A DNA stretch of 64,000 nt from Acanthacorydalis orientalis. Lineage: Eukaryota; Arthropoda; Insecta; Megaloptera; Corydalidae. A program made the position numbers and the translations under genes. Each line of letters starts with the position of its first letter. Position 1 is the stretch's first letter. Shown one piece after another: positions 1 to 12,300 of this stretch. Location of the stretch: assembly GCA_034766995.1 (NCBI GenBank), contig CM068320.1:18914812-18978811 (forward strand), given 5' to 3'. The notes under the pieces were generated by a model. The model was not told the origin of the DNA, ran no database searches, and was given only the letters and a program-made list of their open reading frames with translations.

Positions 1-289
1 GGCTTTTAAGTTTGATTTTAAAAACATGAATTACACCATATTTTTTTATCGAATGAGATTTAAATGGATGATAATTTTAATTTTATTAATTTAGTCTTGA
101 TATTTAAAATTATTACAAATATTTAAAACAGTGAAGACAATATTTGTTCTAAAGATAAACTTTATTCCAATCAAAAAGACACTAATTAATCTATAATAAA
201 AAAACACATTAAATGAAGTGAAATAGTAGAGTCCAAAGTTTAGTTTCCAGTTTGATAGATTACATAGGTAGGAATTTGATCTCTTCGAG
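1..289. other. 5' flank and leader of the HADHA gene
   Basis: AT-rich sequence before the HADHA start codon. It must hold the 5' UTR and probably the core promoter, but I see no clear TATA box or initiator and no other gene. Confidence 0.4.
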
Positions 290-359
290 ATGGCAAGTTG
301 TCGACTTTTTGGAATATTAAATAAAATATCACATAGTAATATAAAAATTAGTAGTATAG
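290..359 (+). CDS. HADHA: HADHA exon 1 (start codon, targeting peptide)
   Basis: The ATG at 290 opens [20 protein letters not shown], a basic, hydrophobic and acid-free N-terminus. The donor at 360 reads g|gtaagt. The exon leaves one base of a glycine codon, which exon 2 completes. It is too short to stand out as a frame; it was found by matching phase and the family's N-terminal pattern. Confidence 0.85.
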
Positions 360-1002
360 GTAAGTGTAAACATTATTATTATAAAACATGGATTGTATCT
401 AGAGACGTGTCCCTAACCCCAAGATTGAAATTATTTTATTGATAGATATTTAATAAATTCAGTTTTTTTGCTGTCATTTACTTAAATTTCTTGTATTTGT
501 ACATTATAATATTTAATGATGCAAATCAGAAATATTTTGTCATAGTTCAAGACTGGAGCATGAATGTCATATGGGAGCCAAAAGTTCATTGGTACAAAAA
601 TAGAAATAAGCCAATTTAAAGATTCTCTTTAATTATTTGTTGAGGAATTAGAAGTTAATTAAATTTAATTATATTTTGTTATTTTTAACAAATGTAAATG
701 ATTCATTTAAAATAGTTTATAATTAAGAAAAAAATGCAGTTTAACAGGAGTAAGCGTTTATAATTTTGTTACAGTAATTTTTTTGTTTAATTTGCTTATG
801 TACACAAATATATATTTTCCATATTATCCTTTTATATATTATTCTTTTTTCTCCATATGATATTGAATTTTTGTTATATTTTTATTTGAATATTGACCTA
901 AAATAAATGTGAAATTTTCATGTAATAAAGATGTGCCTGTTATTTTTTAAATTCATTGTAAGTTCATTTTTTATTTTTTAAATGGTACATTTTTTAATTG
1001 GC

Positions 1003-1041
<39 letters not shown>

Positions 1042-1042
1042 T

Positions 1043-1076
<34 letters not shown>

Positions 1077-2636
1077 CATATTTTATATATATTTTAGTTA
1101 TCATTACTGTTTCATTTAGATAAGGATTAATTATATATATTCTAAAGTTAAATAAAGTTTGATTGTGCTATTTTTATGTTACAGGAACTTATCCAAGAAT
1201 GTTTTCAGCAACTGCAAATGACAGATGTCATACAAAAACAAAATTAATTGATAATGTTTGTGTTGTTACATTAAATTCACCAAATGCAAAAATTAATTCA
1301 TTAGGAGAAGAAGTCATGAATGAATTTGATTCATTACTTAATGAGATTCAAAGCAATCCACAAGTTCAATCTGCGGTATTAATATCAGGAAAGCCAGGAT
1401 GTTTTATAGTAGGAGCCGATATTGGAATGTTAGAAAAATGTAAAACTGTTGAAGATGGAATTAATATTTCAAAAAATGGTCAAAAAATTTTGAAGAGAAT
1501 AGAAGATAGTAAAAAACCAATAGTTGTTGCTATACAGGGATCTTGTTTAGGTGGTGGATTAGAAGTTGCTTTGGCATGTCATTATCGTATAGCTGTAAAA
1601 GACAAGAAAACTGGTTTAGGGTTACCGGAAGTAATGTTAGGTCTTTTACCTGGAGCGGGAGGAACTCAGCGTTTACCAAAATTAACTTCTCTCCCCAACT
1701 CGTTGGATATAGCTCTTACAGGAAAAACCATCAAAGCTGATAGAGCAAAAAGGATGGGAATTGTTGATGTGTTGATTGATCCCTTAGGACCAGGATTAAC
1801 GTCTCCTGAAATTCGAACTATTGAATATTTAGAAGAAGTAGCTGTACAAATTGCTAAAGATATTGTGAATGGCAAAATTGTAATTGATAGAAGTGCCAAA
1901 GGTTTATTTGATAAAGTATTTAACTTTGCATTGCAGTACAATTGGGTAAAAGATCAAATTTTTAATAAAGCTAGAGCACAAGTAATGAAATTATCTGGAG
2001 GTTTATATCCAGCTCCATTGAAAGTATGTTTAAATTAATACAAATTTAAATAAATGAATATTTGATTTTCCTATATCCATTATTTCCAGAATTAAATTCC
2101 TCTCCAGTACCAATCCTCATTATTGTATGTATTTTTTTTATGTTACATTACATTTTTTTTATGTTTTTTTAGATGTTACATAGTGAATATTAAAAAAAAA
2201 ATTTTTTTAGATTTTGGATGTTATTCGTACAGGGCTTGATAAAGGTCCTATAGGAGGATATGAAGCTGAAGCAAAAGCATTTGGTGAACTTGTGATGACA
2301 CCACAATCTAAAGGACTTATTAGTTTATTTAGAGGACAAACGGAATGCAAAAAAAATCGTTTTGGAACGCCACAAGCTGAAGTTAAAACTGTAGCAGTCT
2401 TAGGTGCTGGTTTAATGGGTGCAGGAATTGCCCATGTTTCTGTTGATAAAGGTTATAATGTGATTTTGAAAGATACAAATGATACTGGTTTAAGTAGAGG
2501 AGTTGGTCAGATTCAAGATGGATTGAATAATGCTGTGAAAAGAAAACGTATGACTAGGTAAATAAGTTATTTATGTTGTTGTATGTACTATTAATACTGG
2601 TTAAAATTAATTGTAAACCCTGGTATGTATTATTTG

Positions 2637-2705
<69 letters not shown>

Positions 2706-3966
2706 TTGGGGATGTGTATGTATATTATGCACACGTATATAATTTATTTTCTTTTAGTTTTGAAAAAGATCGTTACTTATCACAACTGAATGCTACTTTA
2801 GATTATTCTTCATTTAAGAATGCAGATTTAGTTATTGAAGCAGTTTTTGAAGATATAAACATTAAACATAAGGTAATTAAAGAAATTGAAGCTGTAGTTC
2901 CACCCCATTGTATTATTGCAACAAACACAAGTGCTATACCAATCACTAGTATTGCTGCTGCTTCATCTCGACCTGATAAAGTTATAGGTAACAATTCTTG
3001 TATATATATATATATATACTATTTGTATTAAAATAGTTATTATTTCTTAAATTTTTTGATATATTTTTGTTCAATTTTAAAATATTATTTCTTATAGGAA
3101 TGCATTACTTTTCACCGGTCGATAAAATGCAGCTTTTAGAAATAATTACTACAAACAAAACTAGTAAAGATACTACTGCCTCTGCTGTAGCAGTAGGCTT
3201 AAAACAAGGGAAAGTTGTAATTACAGTTGGCGATGGTCCAGGATTTTATACAACTCGTATATTATGTACAATGTTAATAGAATCTATACGGCTCTTACAG
3301 GAGGGTACAGATCCTAAAGAATTAGACAGTGTTACAAAGAAATTTGGCTTTCCAGTTGGTGCAGCAACATTGGGCGATGAAGTTGGGATTGATGTGGGAG
3401 CACACGTTGCTTCTGATTTGGCTAAGGTGATTATAAAATTTTGTTAAATGAAATATATAATGAAAATTATTTTAAACATACTCTTTTAGGCTTTTGGTGA
3501 ACGTTTTGGAGGGGTAAATGTTGGTATGATGACTGATTTAGTACGAGCAGGATTTATGGGCCGCAAATCTGGAAAAGGATTATTTATTTATGAAAAGAAT
3601 AGTAAAAATCGTGAAATTAATCTTGAAGCTATCGATATAATCAAAAGTTGTGCTATTGAACCAAAAGGAGCAGATAGTATTGAAGATAAACAATTAAGAA
3701 TGGTATCAAGATTCGTTAATGAAGCAGTGTTATGTTTAGAAGAAAAAATTCTAGCTAACCCATTGGAGGGAGATGTGGGTGCTGTCTTTGGATTGGGATT
3801 TCCTCCATTTACAGGTGGACCTTTCCGTTGGGTAGATGTATATGGAGCTGATAAACTTGTTGAAAAAATGTTGAAGTATCAAAGTTTATATGGTGCTGCA
3901 TTTAAACCAGCTCAAACATTATTAGATATGGCTAAAGATTCAAACAAAAAATTCTATCCAAAATAA
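290..3966 (+). CDS. HADHA: Trifunctional enzyme subunit alpha, mitochondrial (six exons, complete)
   Basis: Alpha subunit of the mitochondrial trifunctional protein, which carries out the 2-enoyl-CoA hydratase and L-3-hydroxyacyl-CoA dehydrogenase steps of long-chain fatty-acid beta-oxidation; the thiolase (beta) subunit is not in this window. The spliced CDS joins 290-359, 1185-2023, 2211-2557, 2758-2987, 3098-3426 and 3490-3966: 2292 nt, 763 residues plus stop. All junctions are GT-AG with matching phases. Residues 1-35 are basic and S/N-rich, as in a mitochondrial targeting sequence. The crotonase domain follows, with GGGLEVA and [18 protein letters not shown] holding the paired catalytic glutamates (about Glu150 and Glu172). 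The NAD-binding motif GAGLMGAG is at about 345-352. [17 protein letters not shown] carries the dehydrogenase histidine at 498 and Glu510, the position of the well-known human disease variant. The C-terminal part holds FGLGFPP and ends NKKFYPK. Nothing suggests a pseudogene. Confidence 0.97.
1185..2023 (+). CDS. HADHA: HADHA exon 2 (enoyl-CoA hydratase domain)
   Basis: The acceptor is tttatgttacag|g and the donor is aaa|gtatgt at 2024. This 839-nt exon holds nearly the whole crotonase domain, including the oxyanion-hole segment [10 protein letters not shown] and both catalytic glutamates. It ends in phase 0 after LYPAPLK. An open frame upstream of 1185 is intron. Confidence 0.96.
2211..2557 (+). 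CDS. HADHA: HADHA exon 3 (linker and NAD-binding start)
   Basis: The acceptor is atttttttag|att and the donor is ag|gtaaat at 2558. It encodes [13 protein letters not shown], continues through [17 protein letters not shown] to the Rossmann motif [10 protein letters not shown], and ends in phase 2 inside a serine codon completed by exon 4. Confidence 0.96.
2558..2757 (+). repeat. HADHA intron 3, mostly a (TA)n tract
   Basis: The 200-bp intron is dominated by an almost pure (TA)n array at about 2640-2705, with only short unique ends that hold the splice signals. Length change here would alter intron size directly. Confidence 0.85.
2758..2987 (+). CDS. HADHA: HADHA exon 4 (NAD-binding domain)
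   Basis: The acceptor is ttcttttag|t and the donor is g|gtaaca at 2988. Residues run from [19 protein letters not shown] through [15 protein letters not shown] and [13 protein letters not shown] to DKVI. The first base of the next glycine codon ends the exon. Confidence 0.96.
3098..3426 (+). CDS. HADHA: HADHA exon 5 (dehydrogenase active site)
   Basis: The acceptor is tttcttatag|g and the donor is aag|gtgatt at 3427. It carries the catalytic histidine segment [30 protein letters not shown] sequence, and DGPGFYTTR. It ends in phase 0 after SDLAK. Confidence 0.96.
3490..3966 (+). CDS. HADHA: HADHA exon 6 (C-terminal domain, stop)
   Basis: The acceptor is ctcttttag|g. It starts [12 protein letters not shown], includes [26 protein letters not shown] and [16 protein letters not shown], and stops at TAA 3964-3966. 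Confidence 0.96.
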   Translation, partial: AFGERFGGVNVGMMTDLVRAGFMGRKSGKGLFIYEKNSKNREINLEAIDIIKSCAIEPKGADSIEDKQLRMVSRFVNEAVLCLEEKILANPLEGDVGAVFGLGFPPFTGGPFRWVDVYGADKLVEKMLKYQSLYGAAFKPAQTLLDMAKDSNKKFYPK

Positions 3967-4175
3967 TTGAGAAAATGAGTGCCTTAAAGGAGTTAAGATA
4001 AATATATTGACATATATTTTTTGCAGTTGTTTGTAACATCATATATAATATTTATAATAGACTACTTTTTTATTATTAAATATGTTTATAAAAATATTTG
4101 CTTTTTATTCCATAAATATGATTATCTTTCCTTAAATGTATTATTTTTAATAAATAAATTTTTGTTGTACTGAAA
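3967..4175 (+). other. HADHA 3' UTR (presumed)
   Basis: Untranslated sequence from the stop codon to just past the first good polyadenylation signal. The true cleavage point cannot be read from sequence alone. Confidence 0.5.
4149..4154 (+). terminator. Candidate poly(A) signal AATAAA of HADHA
   Basis: AATAAA (part of aataaataaat), about 185 bases after the stop, followed by a T/GT-rich stretch (tttttgttgt) typical of a downstream element. Confidence 0.55.
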
Positions 4176-5352
4176 AAAGTAATTGGAAAGTAGTTAAAAA
4201 AATTGTTTTATCATAACAAAAATGAATAAATGTTGTCAATTATAAAATATAAATTAATATAAGTTTATTTAAAGAATTTATAATAAAAAAATGAGAAAAT
4301 ATTCATGTTCTTTCAGTTATTAAAATTAAGGTAGAATTCGAATGAGTAAATATTATATGTAGGTAATCATAAATGTATTAACCTGCAGTTGTTATTATAA
4401 ATTTTTTGTGTATGGGTTAATATCTATTTCATGCAAACCTAATCAACCCTCATCTTCACTCAAGTTGTAAATAGTGTTGTGGTAGTTAAACTTGTTAAAT
4501 GGTTTAGTTGTTCCCAAGATTTTTTTTTAAATACGTTTCTAATTATATAGTAAATGGACATGAGACAAGACAAGACAAGACAAAACGAGCACAATTTAAA
4601 ATTGTGCAATATTTTTTTATTTTTTAAATTGTACGTAATATAAAGTAATGTTAGTGACAGTTTATATCGTTTTAAAATTTCTATGTGAATAAAATGATAC
4701 TCTCGCTCCCACGACCGTAACGACATGAGAGCAATTGCTTCTATTTTCCTCACAAAGTCAACACATAAAAATTTATATAAATATTATAAAAAATAGACAA
4801 AAAGTAAGTCACTTGGAGAAATTATTAGATTTTTATTTAATTTAGAAAATCTATTTAAAAATGAAAAATGGCAATATTGGGTATAGAAAATAAAAAATTA
4901 TCAGTGACAAAGAATACAAAGGAAATGAAAATTGAAAAAATATTAATTTAATATTTTGTTGGGCATAATTGTAAATAGATTAAAATATAATTTTTAAAAG
5001 GTACATATAAGATATTTAGCAGGTTGTTGAAATTTTTGACTGAAGTTTCAGTAACAAAATTTTAAGTTGGTTTTTGTTTTGTTGATGGAATAGTATAGTT
5101 CATGTATAGTTGCTCTTCAATTGACTCTAAATATGCTCTATGAGAGGCATGGGAAACGTTTTTTGCTAGAAGGATACATTTAGATTCTTTTAAAATTTCC
5201 GCGCGGTAAATACTTTTTTTTTAATACATCGTTTTCTTTTTCGTCTGTATTGTTCCTTTAAAAAAATATTCATGTTCCAGAGATATTTATAATATAGAAA
5301 GGTAAATTTAGTTCATTGGCGACGCATATTCTATGCATTATTTTTAAGATTA
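4176..5352. other. Intergenic, AT-rich, no gene seen
   Basis: Spacer between HADHA and junctophilin. Short frames here have no family resemblance. The only ordered features are the GACAA repeat at 4563 and T-runs. Confidence 0.5.
4563..4583 (+). repeat. (GACAA)n pentanucleotide repeat
   Basis: About four copies of gacaa in a row inside an otherwise non-repetitive stretch. Confidence 0.8.
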
Positions 5353-5364
5353 AGACCATAGACG

Positions 5365-5450
<86 letters not shown>

Positions 5451-5462
5451 CGTCTATGGTCT
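5353..5462. repeat. (TA)n tract enclosed by a perfect 16-bp inverted repeat
   Basis: The left arm agaccatagacgtaat (5353-5368) and right arm attacgtctatggtct (5447-5462) are exact reverse complements. Between them is a pure (TA)n run of about 78 bp, so the whole 110 bp is one palindrome. It looks like a MITE whose interior is, or became, a microsatellite; see also 48231-48294. Confidence 0.85.
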
Positions 5463-5639
5463 ATATATAGAGTGATAATTGTACTCTAAAAAATTTCGAA
5501 TAGAAAATTGAAAGCAATACAAATATTATATTTTATGTCTGTTCCCTTTAGAGCGAAAATGATTAAAACAAAGATATAAATAATAAGATGAAAATGTAAT
5601 ATTTATTAACAATTAACTATTTTTTATCAGAAGTTTGTC

Positions 5640-5935
5640 AAAACTTTTAATTGGTACAAGTAAGACAAACAATGTTGTTTAATACGTTAGAGTATAGTGC
5701 ACCCTGTCGTACCACAACACCTCAGGAGTCCGTTTGCGAAGCGAGAGGGAACGATTTGTGGAATAGAAACGCCAATTAAAAGAGCTCCGGAAAGAGCGTA
5801 GCAATTCGTGCCCTTTTTTGATGCGTTAATATATGTGCTATGTACAGTTGGGCAGAGAAGAGGAGAAGACATCGTTGTACTACCGTAGTTTGCGGTAAGA
5901 CAGGGAGTACTGTAGTTAAAAAAAAACAGCGGTAC
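5640..5935. other. Unassigned GC-richer island between genes
   Basis: About 250 bp with markedly more G+C than its surroundings. It includes cctcaggagtccgtttgcg, gcgaagcgagaggg and agagcgtagcaattcg. A 61-codon frame runs on the minus strand (5687-5872), but I recognise no protein family. It could be a remnant element, an unrecognised exon or a regulatory region. Confidence 0.35.
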
Positions 5936-6117
5936 TAGTGAAAGAATAGAAGATATGAGTCAAATCTTGTTTATTGCTATAAGTAAATAATTTGTGTCCG
6001 AAAGGCTGGATTTATTCATTTTTTTAATTATAAAGATATTTACGTAAATATTACATTGAAAAAATGAAAATATACTTAATAATGATAACCTATAAAACTG
6101 TTCTTTATAACTAATTG

Positions 6118-6121
<4 letters not shown>

Positions 6122-6171
<50 letters not shown>
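6122..6171. repeat. (TA)n microsatellite
   Basis: Pure TA run of about 50 bp in the HADHA-junctophilin spacer. Confidence 0.9.
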
Positions 6172-6177
<6 letters not shown>

Positions 6178-6319
6178 AACACTATTTTATATTTTAAATG
6201 AGATATAGAAAATGTAAAGTTTATTTTGCTTTCATTCGATTTTCTTTTCGGAAAAAAAAGTATATGGGCTGGCACATGGCGTTATCAAATTATATATATA
6301 TCTATGTAATAAGATTATT

Positions 6320-6425
6320 CAGTGCTCTTGAAACTATGTTCTGCGGAACCCCGGGGTTTCGTGCAATCTCGTCGGAGGTTCTACAAGTCAAAGTCGAAGT
6401 TCAAAAGAATTTTCGAAGAAAAAAC
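6320..6425 (+). mobile_element. hAT transposon left-end fragment
   Basis: It begins cagtgctcttgaaactatg, followed by ctgcggaaccccggggttt and gtcggaggttct. This arrangement (CAGTG start, then CGCGGAACCCCGGGGTT-like sequence) is characteristic of hAT element ends in animals. No matching right end was found downstream, so this is a truncated copy. Confidence 0.55.
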
Positions 6426-6439
6426 CCGAAAACTTAAAA

Positions 6440-8095
6440 ATTCAGAATAGTTAATTCATAATAATTCTTTTATTTCTGTGAATACCTATTATTGTACCGT
6501 AAAACTGTATTTATACCTATTATGTAGTAAAACTGCATTATGAGTGCACATTAAAAACTCGATCAATCAAATGTAAATAATAAAATTTGGTCATGTAAGA
6601 TTATACAGGCTTATTAAGAGTTATACAGGCTGTGTGATTTGAATAATTGTATTTAAAATAAAATTTGTTACGTAATACTAAACTTTGTTCATTTGTCTTT
6701 ACATCTCCCTTCAAGAGGGTTAAATAATCATGTTTTTCTAAGATGTTCTTAATAAAATGTAAATTAACGACTAAACTTGTTGCCATACATTCCCATACTG
6801 TCACTTCACCTCCTATACCTTACTATTTCTTTTATTTTTTGAAAATATTTTCACCTGTTTTTTTCTAAACTAAAATTCTTCCATTCGATCTGAATACATT
6901 TTATTTACTCTTCTGAGAACAATAAGAACAGTAAGTCAGAAACTCCTTTTGGGATATTATGGTATTTTTAAGAAAGTTAAGGGTTTTTTGACTATTGATT
7001 ATCAAAATGTAAAGTTTTCTCTGCGTCTCGTGTGCTTCATGGTCTGTTTTTTTAAGCGATATTCTAAATGTTTCTATGACGGTGTACATTCTAAATAATT
7101 TATTTTTCTAAATGTATCTTAAATTATAATATTTATATGTATTATATTATAATTAATATGTATATTATAATATTTGTTCTAAAAAATTTTTTTAGTTTTG
7201 ATGATTTTTCCGATATACCCACCGACTTATTATAAGTAATTTCAACACTTTCGTTTTTCATCATTATTTAGCGTTTATACCCTATTTTCATTATTAAATC
7301 TTGACTAGACAGTGAATTTAGGTCTGTTTGTTTAGGTCTTGTTCTTTTTGTGATATTTGAAATTTACTTCCTTTACTTTCGTATATTTAAAATAATTTCT
7401 CTGTTAAAAAGCGTTGTCTCATTTTTTTGACGGCGCATTTTGATTCGTCACTTTTATAAATGCTGTGAAAAATTAAATTATACTATTCTCTGCCGTATGA
7501 CTTTATTGTTTACCTAAAAACAAGATTAATCATGACCTGATGAATTTTGACTCACAGTGATACAGACGTCAATATGATGAAGTGTATTAAATTGTGCAAA
7601 TAACTTTTTGTGGTGTTGTTTATCTCATATTTAATTTCAAACTGTTATATTATCTTTCTATATATATATATATACAAAATAATTCCATCGAAAAATTTCC
7701 ATAAAACAATTTTTTTTCTCGTAGATCACCTCTTCGTAACACCGCTTCTCCCGGTACACTCTAGAAGTAGCACACAAACCATTTCCATTCCCCATCATTT
7801 CCGATATTTCACGAATAGTAATGTTCGTCGATTCTAATGAAACAGTATTCGAGCACGGCCAGTTATGTTGGTCTCTCCAGATGTATCTCAAAGTATGGTA
7901 TCAAGTTTCAGTGTACAGAAGAATACAAATCAATACGAATATCATGTACACAGAAATTTTAGAATAAGTTTATAATAAGTGACAATAAGTTTCTTTTCAG
8001 TTTGACTATTTTCACGGGTTCATTTAAAATCAAAAAATAAATTTCAGTACACATTATTTTTATTGTTTTTCATTTAAAAATTGTTAATACTTAAC
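6440..8095. other. Intergenic, AT-rich, no gene seen
   Basis: No coding sequence recognised. A 7658-7891 minus-strand frame contains a short stretch that could be read as helix-turn-helix-like (TIREISEMMGNGN), but I cannot assign it. Confidence 0.4.
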
Positions 8096-8172
8096 GAGAG
8101 CAAGCGAAGCGAACCGGTGGAACGAGCAAAGCGAGCGGGGGTGGAGCCCTCCGGGGTCGGCGAGCGTAGCAC
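8096..8172. repeat. GC-rich 'gcgaagcga / gagcgtagc' motif block
   Basis: About 77 bp of GC-rich, internally repetitive sequence: gagcaagcgaagcga, aacgagcaaagcgagcggg, ggtggagccctccgggg and cggcgagcgtagc, abruptly bounded by AT-rich DNA on both sides. The gcgaagcga and gagcgtagca words also occur at 5736-5800. Its origin is unknown. Confidence 0.5.
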
Positions 8173-8429
8173 CGTGATTTTTAAAATGAACGTTCCGATG
8201 TTTAATTATATAGATATATTAAGTGTACTTGTATAAATATAAAATTTTTAGATATTTTACTTTCACTTTGAATGATTTATGTATTTTTTTTTAATTTTTA
8301 ACACAACAGGTAATTTTACAGCATACGTATAGATTATTTATATTAAAGCACTCGACAGTAAATGTACATCTTTTATTATGAGCGTTAAATTTTAGATTAA
8401 GGTAATATTGTGTAAGCTTAAGTTAGTGG

Positions 8430-9339
<910 letters not shown>

Positions 9340-9897
9340 TAATGATTTATTATTTTTTACAATAATATAATGCCTTTTTTATTTATATTATTTAGTATGA
9401 ATTTATATAGTTTATGCAATTATTTTATAATTGAAATAGAAAATGTAAAAATTATAAAACAATACTTTTCTCATCTAACAATAATGATAAATAAATTTCT
9501 ACGTACGTTGAATACAGTGAAAAAAGTGTGATCAAGAAGTAATTATCATAAACATAAGTATCAGACTTTACTTGAAATAATAAAAAAAAAACAGTTTTTA
9601 CTTATAATAAGGATTATCGACTGGATAGTAAGTCAGATTGAGTAATAATGGATTTCAAATTTATAATAAATTAACTACAATTACAATATCGACGTTTTTT
9701 TATACTTATAGAATCATTAATTATGAAGGATATGTGGGGATTTACAATTGTCAATTTTTCCATAAAATTCAACCAAATATTCGGTATATGATACAGAACA
9801 TAGCGTATCAAAAGATTTCTCAATATGTCAGTCGCTTGAAACCAATTTGACTTCACAAGTTGTTTTGGTGTATAATTTATTACCTTTTTGAGGATTA

Positions 9898-9924
9898 CAT
9901 ATATATGTATGTATATACATGTAC

Positions 9925-9965
<41 letters not shown>
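9898..9965. repeat. TA/TACA-rich microsatellite
   Basis: Mixed atgtatgtatatacatgt followed by a pure TA run. Confidence 0.85.
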
Positions 9966-9968
<3 letters not shown>

Positions 9969-10504
9969 TACATAAATAATGTATTTTAATATTCATAAGT
10001 TATATTAAAATATATGGTGTTGAAAGGAATCTTTTTACAGTAATTTTTTGTAGTGTATTAAGAAAAACAATATTATTTTTAGTAATTTAAAAGTGTACAA
10101 AGATATTAAATTACTTATTTTGAATTCTCATATATCAAAATCGTGCTTTCAGAAATGAAACCATTTTTAATTTATAATTTAGTACATAATTTGTTTTACC
10201 CTAAAAAATATCTATTTTATTTATATTAAAGATTACCTTTCTAAAATTACCTATATATTTTTTGAATCGAAATTAGGTTTTTTAAAATTAAACTTAAAAA
10301 GTAAATATTCGCTGCACTTTTTATTAATTCGAGTTTGATATTTCTATTGAAGAATTTTAATAATGATGTAACAGAAAATGATATGACTCAATTTAGTTTT
10401 GATTTGAAATTTATTTTTTATTCTTTAATGTAAATGATTTAATTAATGAAAACAATTAGTAATTAGTTTGACAACTTAATTTTCATTTATTATACTTTTT
10501 ATAT

Positions 10505-10506
<2 letters not shown>

Positions 10507-10539
<33 letters not shown>

Positions 10540-10544
10540 CATAC
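10507..10544. repeat. (TA)n then (CATA)n microsatellite
   Basis: TA run of about 28 bp passing into catacatac. Confidence 0.85.
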
Positions 10545-10666
10545 AAATCCATAGTAAAAAAGAAAAAAGTAAGTATTTAATAAGGCATACAATGAGAAGA
10601 ATTAGTTTCAGGTTTTAATTAAAAAAGTTCACATTGGGTTCTGTTTTCGAATGATTAATTCTGGTT

Positions 10667-10705
10667 CAGGGCCGGTTAAGTAGTGTAAGAGTCAATAACC
10701 TATCT
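10667..10705 (+). mobile_element. Possible hAT terminal fragment
   Basis: cagggccggttaagtagtg starts with CAGGGCCGG, the same first nine bases as the hAT MITE at 62212. No partner end was found, so this may be a truncated end or a coincidence. Confidence 0.35.
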
Positions 10706-11514
10706 AAGCCTTATTTATAGATTGATTTTTTGTTTACAAAAAATAAGTCTTAATTACATACCGGTAAAATAAATTCTTAAAAAATAAACTTATAAGCAAG
10801 TAAGAATAATAAATAAGAAAGAAAATTATTGCAGTATTAAGTGTTTAACATTTTACGATTTTATTTCTTTATCAATTACAGTTGTGTTAATATATTTCAT
10901 TTAATGTGGACATTTTATATTGAAAGGATTGTTTTATTGAAAAAAGAATTTGTACCAATTTGAAATAATGTAACGATTTAGTAGAAATTATTACATAATA
11001 AATTGTATTGAGTAACATTTTGCTACAATTTTAATTTCGAGATATTTATATGCAGCACTCATATGCATGTATTTAAGATTGTAAATGTGATTTTATATTT
11101 TTATTTTGAATGACTCATATTATAAATGATATTTCAATTTTAATAATTTAAAAAACTAATACATTTGATTTATATGGAAAGTGTCATCTTTTATTAAGAA
11201 ATAATTATTTAGATTTTCAATTGGTAGCATAATTTTTAAAAAAAATGATATCAAATGAAAAACAAAGTAATTTAGTATGTAAATATTTCATAAAGGTATA
11301 AAATATAAAACATCGTATTTAGCTTGTCTTCTCATTAATTGATTATGTTTATATATACATACACTTACAAAACAATAATACGAATATATATTATAACAAA
11401 AATAAATATACCTAATTAAAAATAAATTGTTTTATTTGAAATTGTGGGAATAACTGAGGAGTTGTTTATACAATATTTTGAGTATCACAAAAAAGATTAC
11501 TTATTTACTTTAAT

Positions 11515-11516
<2 letters not shown>

Positions 11517-11568
<52 letters not shown>
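11517..11568. repeat. (TA)n microsatellite
   Basis: Pure TA run of about 52 bp. Confidence 0.9.
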
Positions 11569-11573
<5 letters not shown>

Positions 11574-12003
11574 CTACCAATAAAGAAAAGTATACAAAGA
11601 AATACATGAAACATTTAAAATTAATTCGACATAATAGTTATAATGTAATCCGTAACTAAAATATGTGCATTCATCACGCAAATAACTAGGCTACAACTAG
11701 GCGCCATAAAGCAATTAAGATTGCGCGTGTCAGTTCGATGCCTGCTATATATAATAATACTGTTACGTAAGAACGTAGGCCACATTGTCTTTATATATAA
11801 CATTTACTATTATTTGTGTATAATTGCTTTCCGAGTTCTCTTTTTTGATTTGGCATTCTTTTCTCGACTGCCTGGTAGACCAGCGTTTTCTTGGCACAAA
11901 TCAACTTTATTTTTTGTTGTAGTGTGATTTTTATTTTTTGGTATAATGATGAAAATAAACCGTATATTTTGTGATCATGTTCAATAAGTGAATAGTTAAG
12001 AAT

Positions 12004-12006
<3 letters not shown>

Positions 12007-12068
<62 letters not shown>
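12007..12068. repeat. (TA)n microsatellite
   Basis: Pure run of about 60 bp. It is flanked at a distance by tgtgatcat (about 11970) and atgatcaca (about 12078), a short inverted pair probably due to chance. Confidence 0.9.
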
Positions 12069-12071
<3 letters not shown>

Positions 12072-12257
12072 TACATATATGATCACATTTTCATATAAAC
12101 ATTTTAATAGTTATTTTTATATAATAAACTATATTATAATGTTCAATTGTATGTTTCAAGGTGTTACCCACTTCCAATGATTTGAATGTTCATATTATTT
12201 CTATTTAGGCCACTCCCGTAAATTAACAGTAACTATTAAATATTTATATACTATATC

Positions 12258-12258
<1 letters not shown>

Positions 12259-12298
<40 letters not shown>
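12259..12298. repeat. (TA)n ending in (CA)n
   Basis: About 36 bp of TA followed by cacac. Confidence 0.9.

Positions 12299-12300
<2 letters not shown>

Noticed and set aside
7658..7891. Minus-strand frame with helix-turn-helix-like TIREISEMMGNGN
   Set aside because: Too short and isolated; no other transposase motif or terminal repeat nearby.
11965..12085. Inverted tgtgatcat / atgatcaca pair around a TA tract
   Set aside because: Only 9 bp matches, with about 35 bp of unrelated sequence between the left copy and the tract; too weak to add to the inverted-border family.
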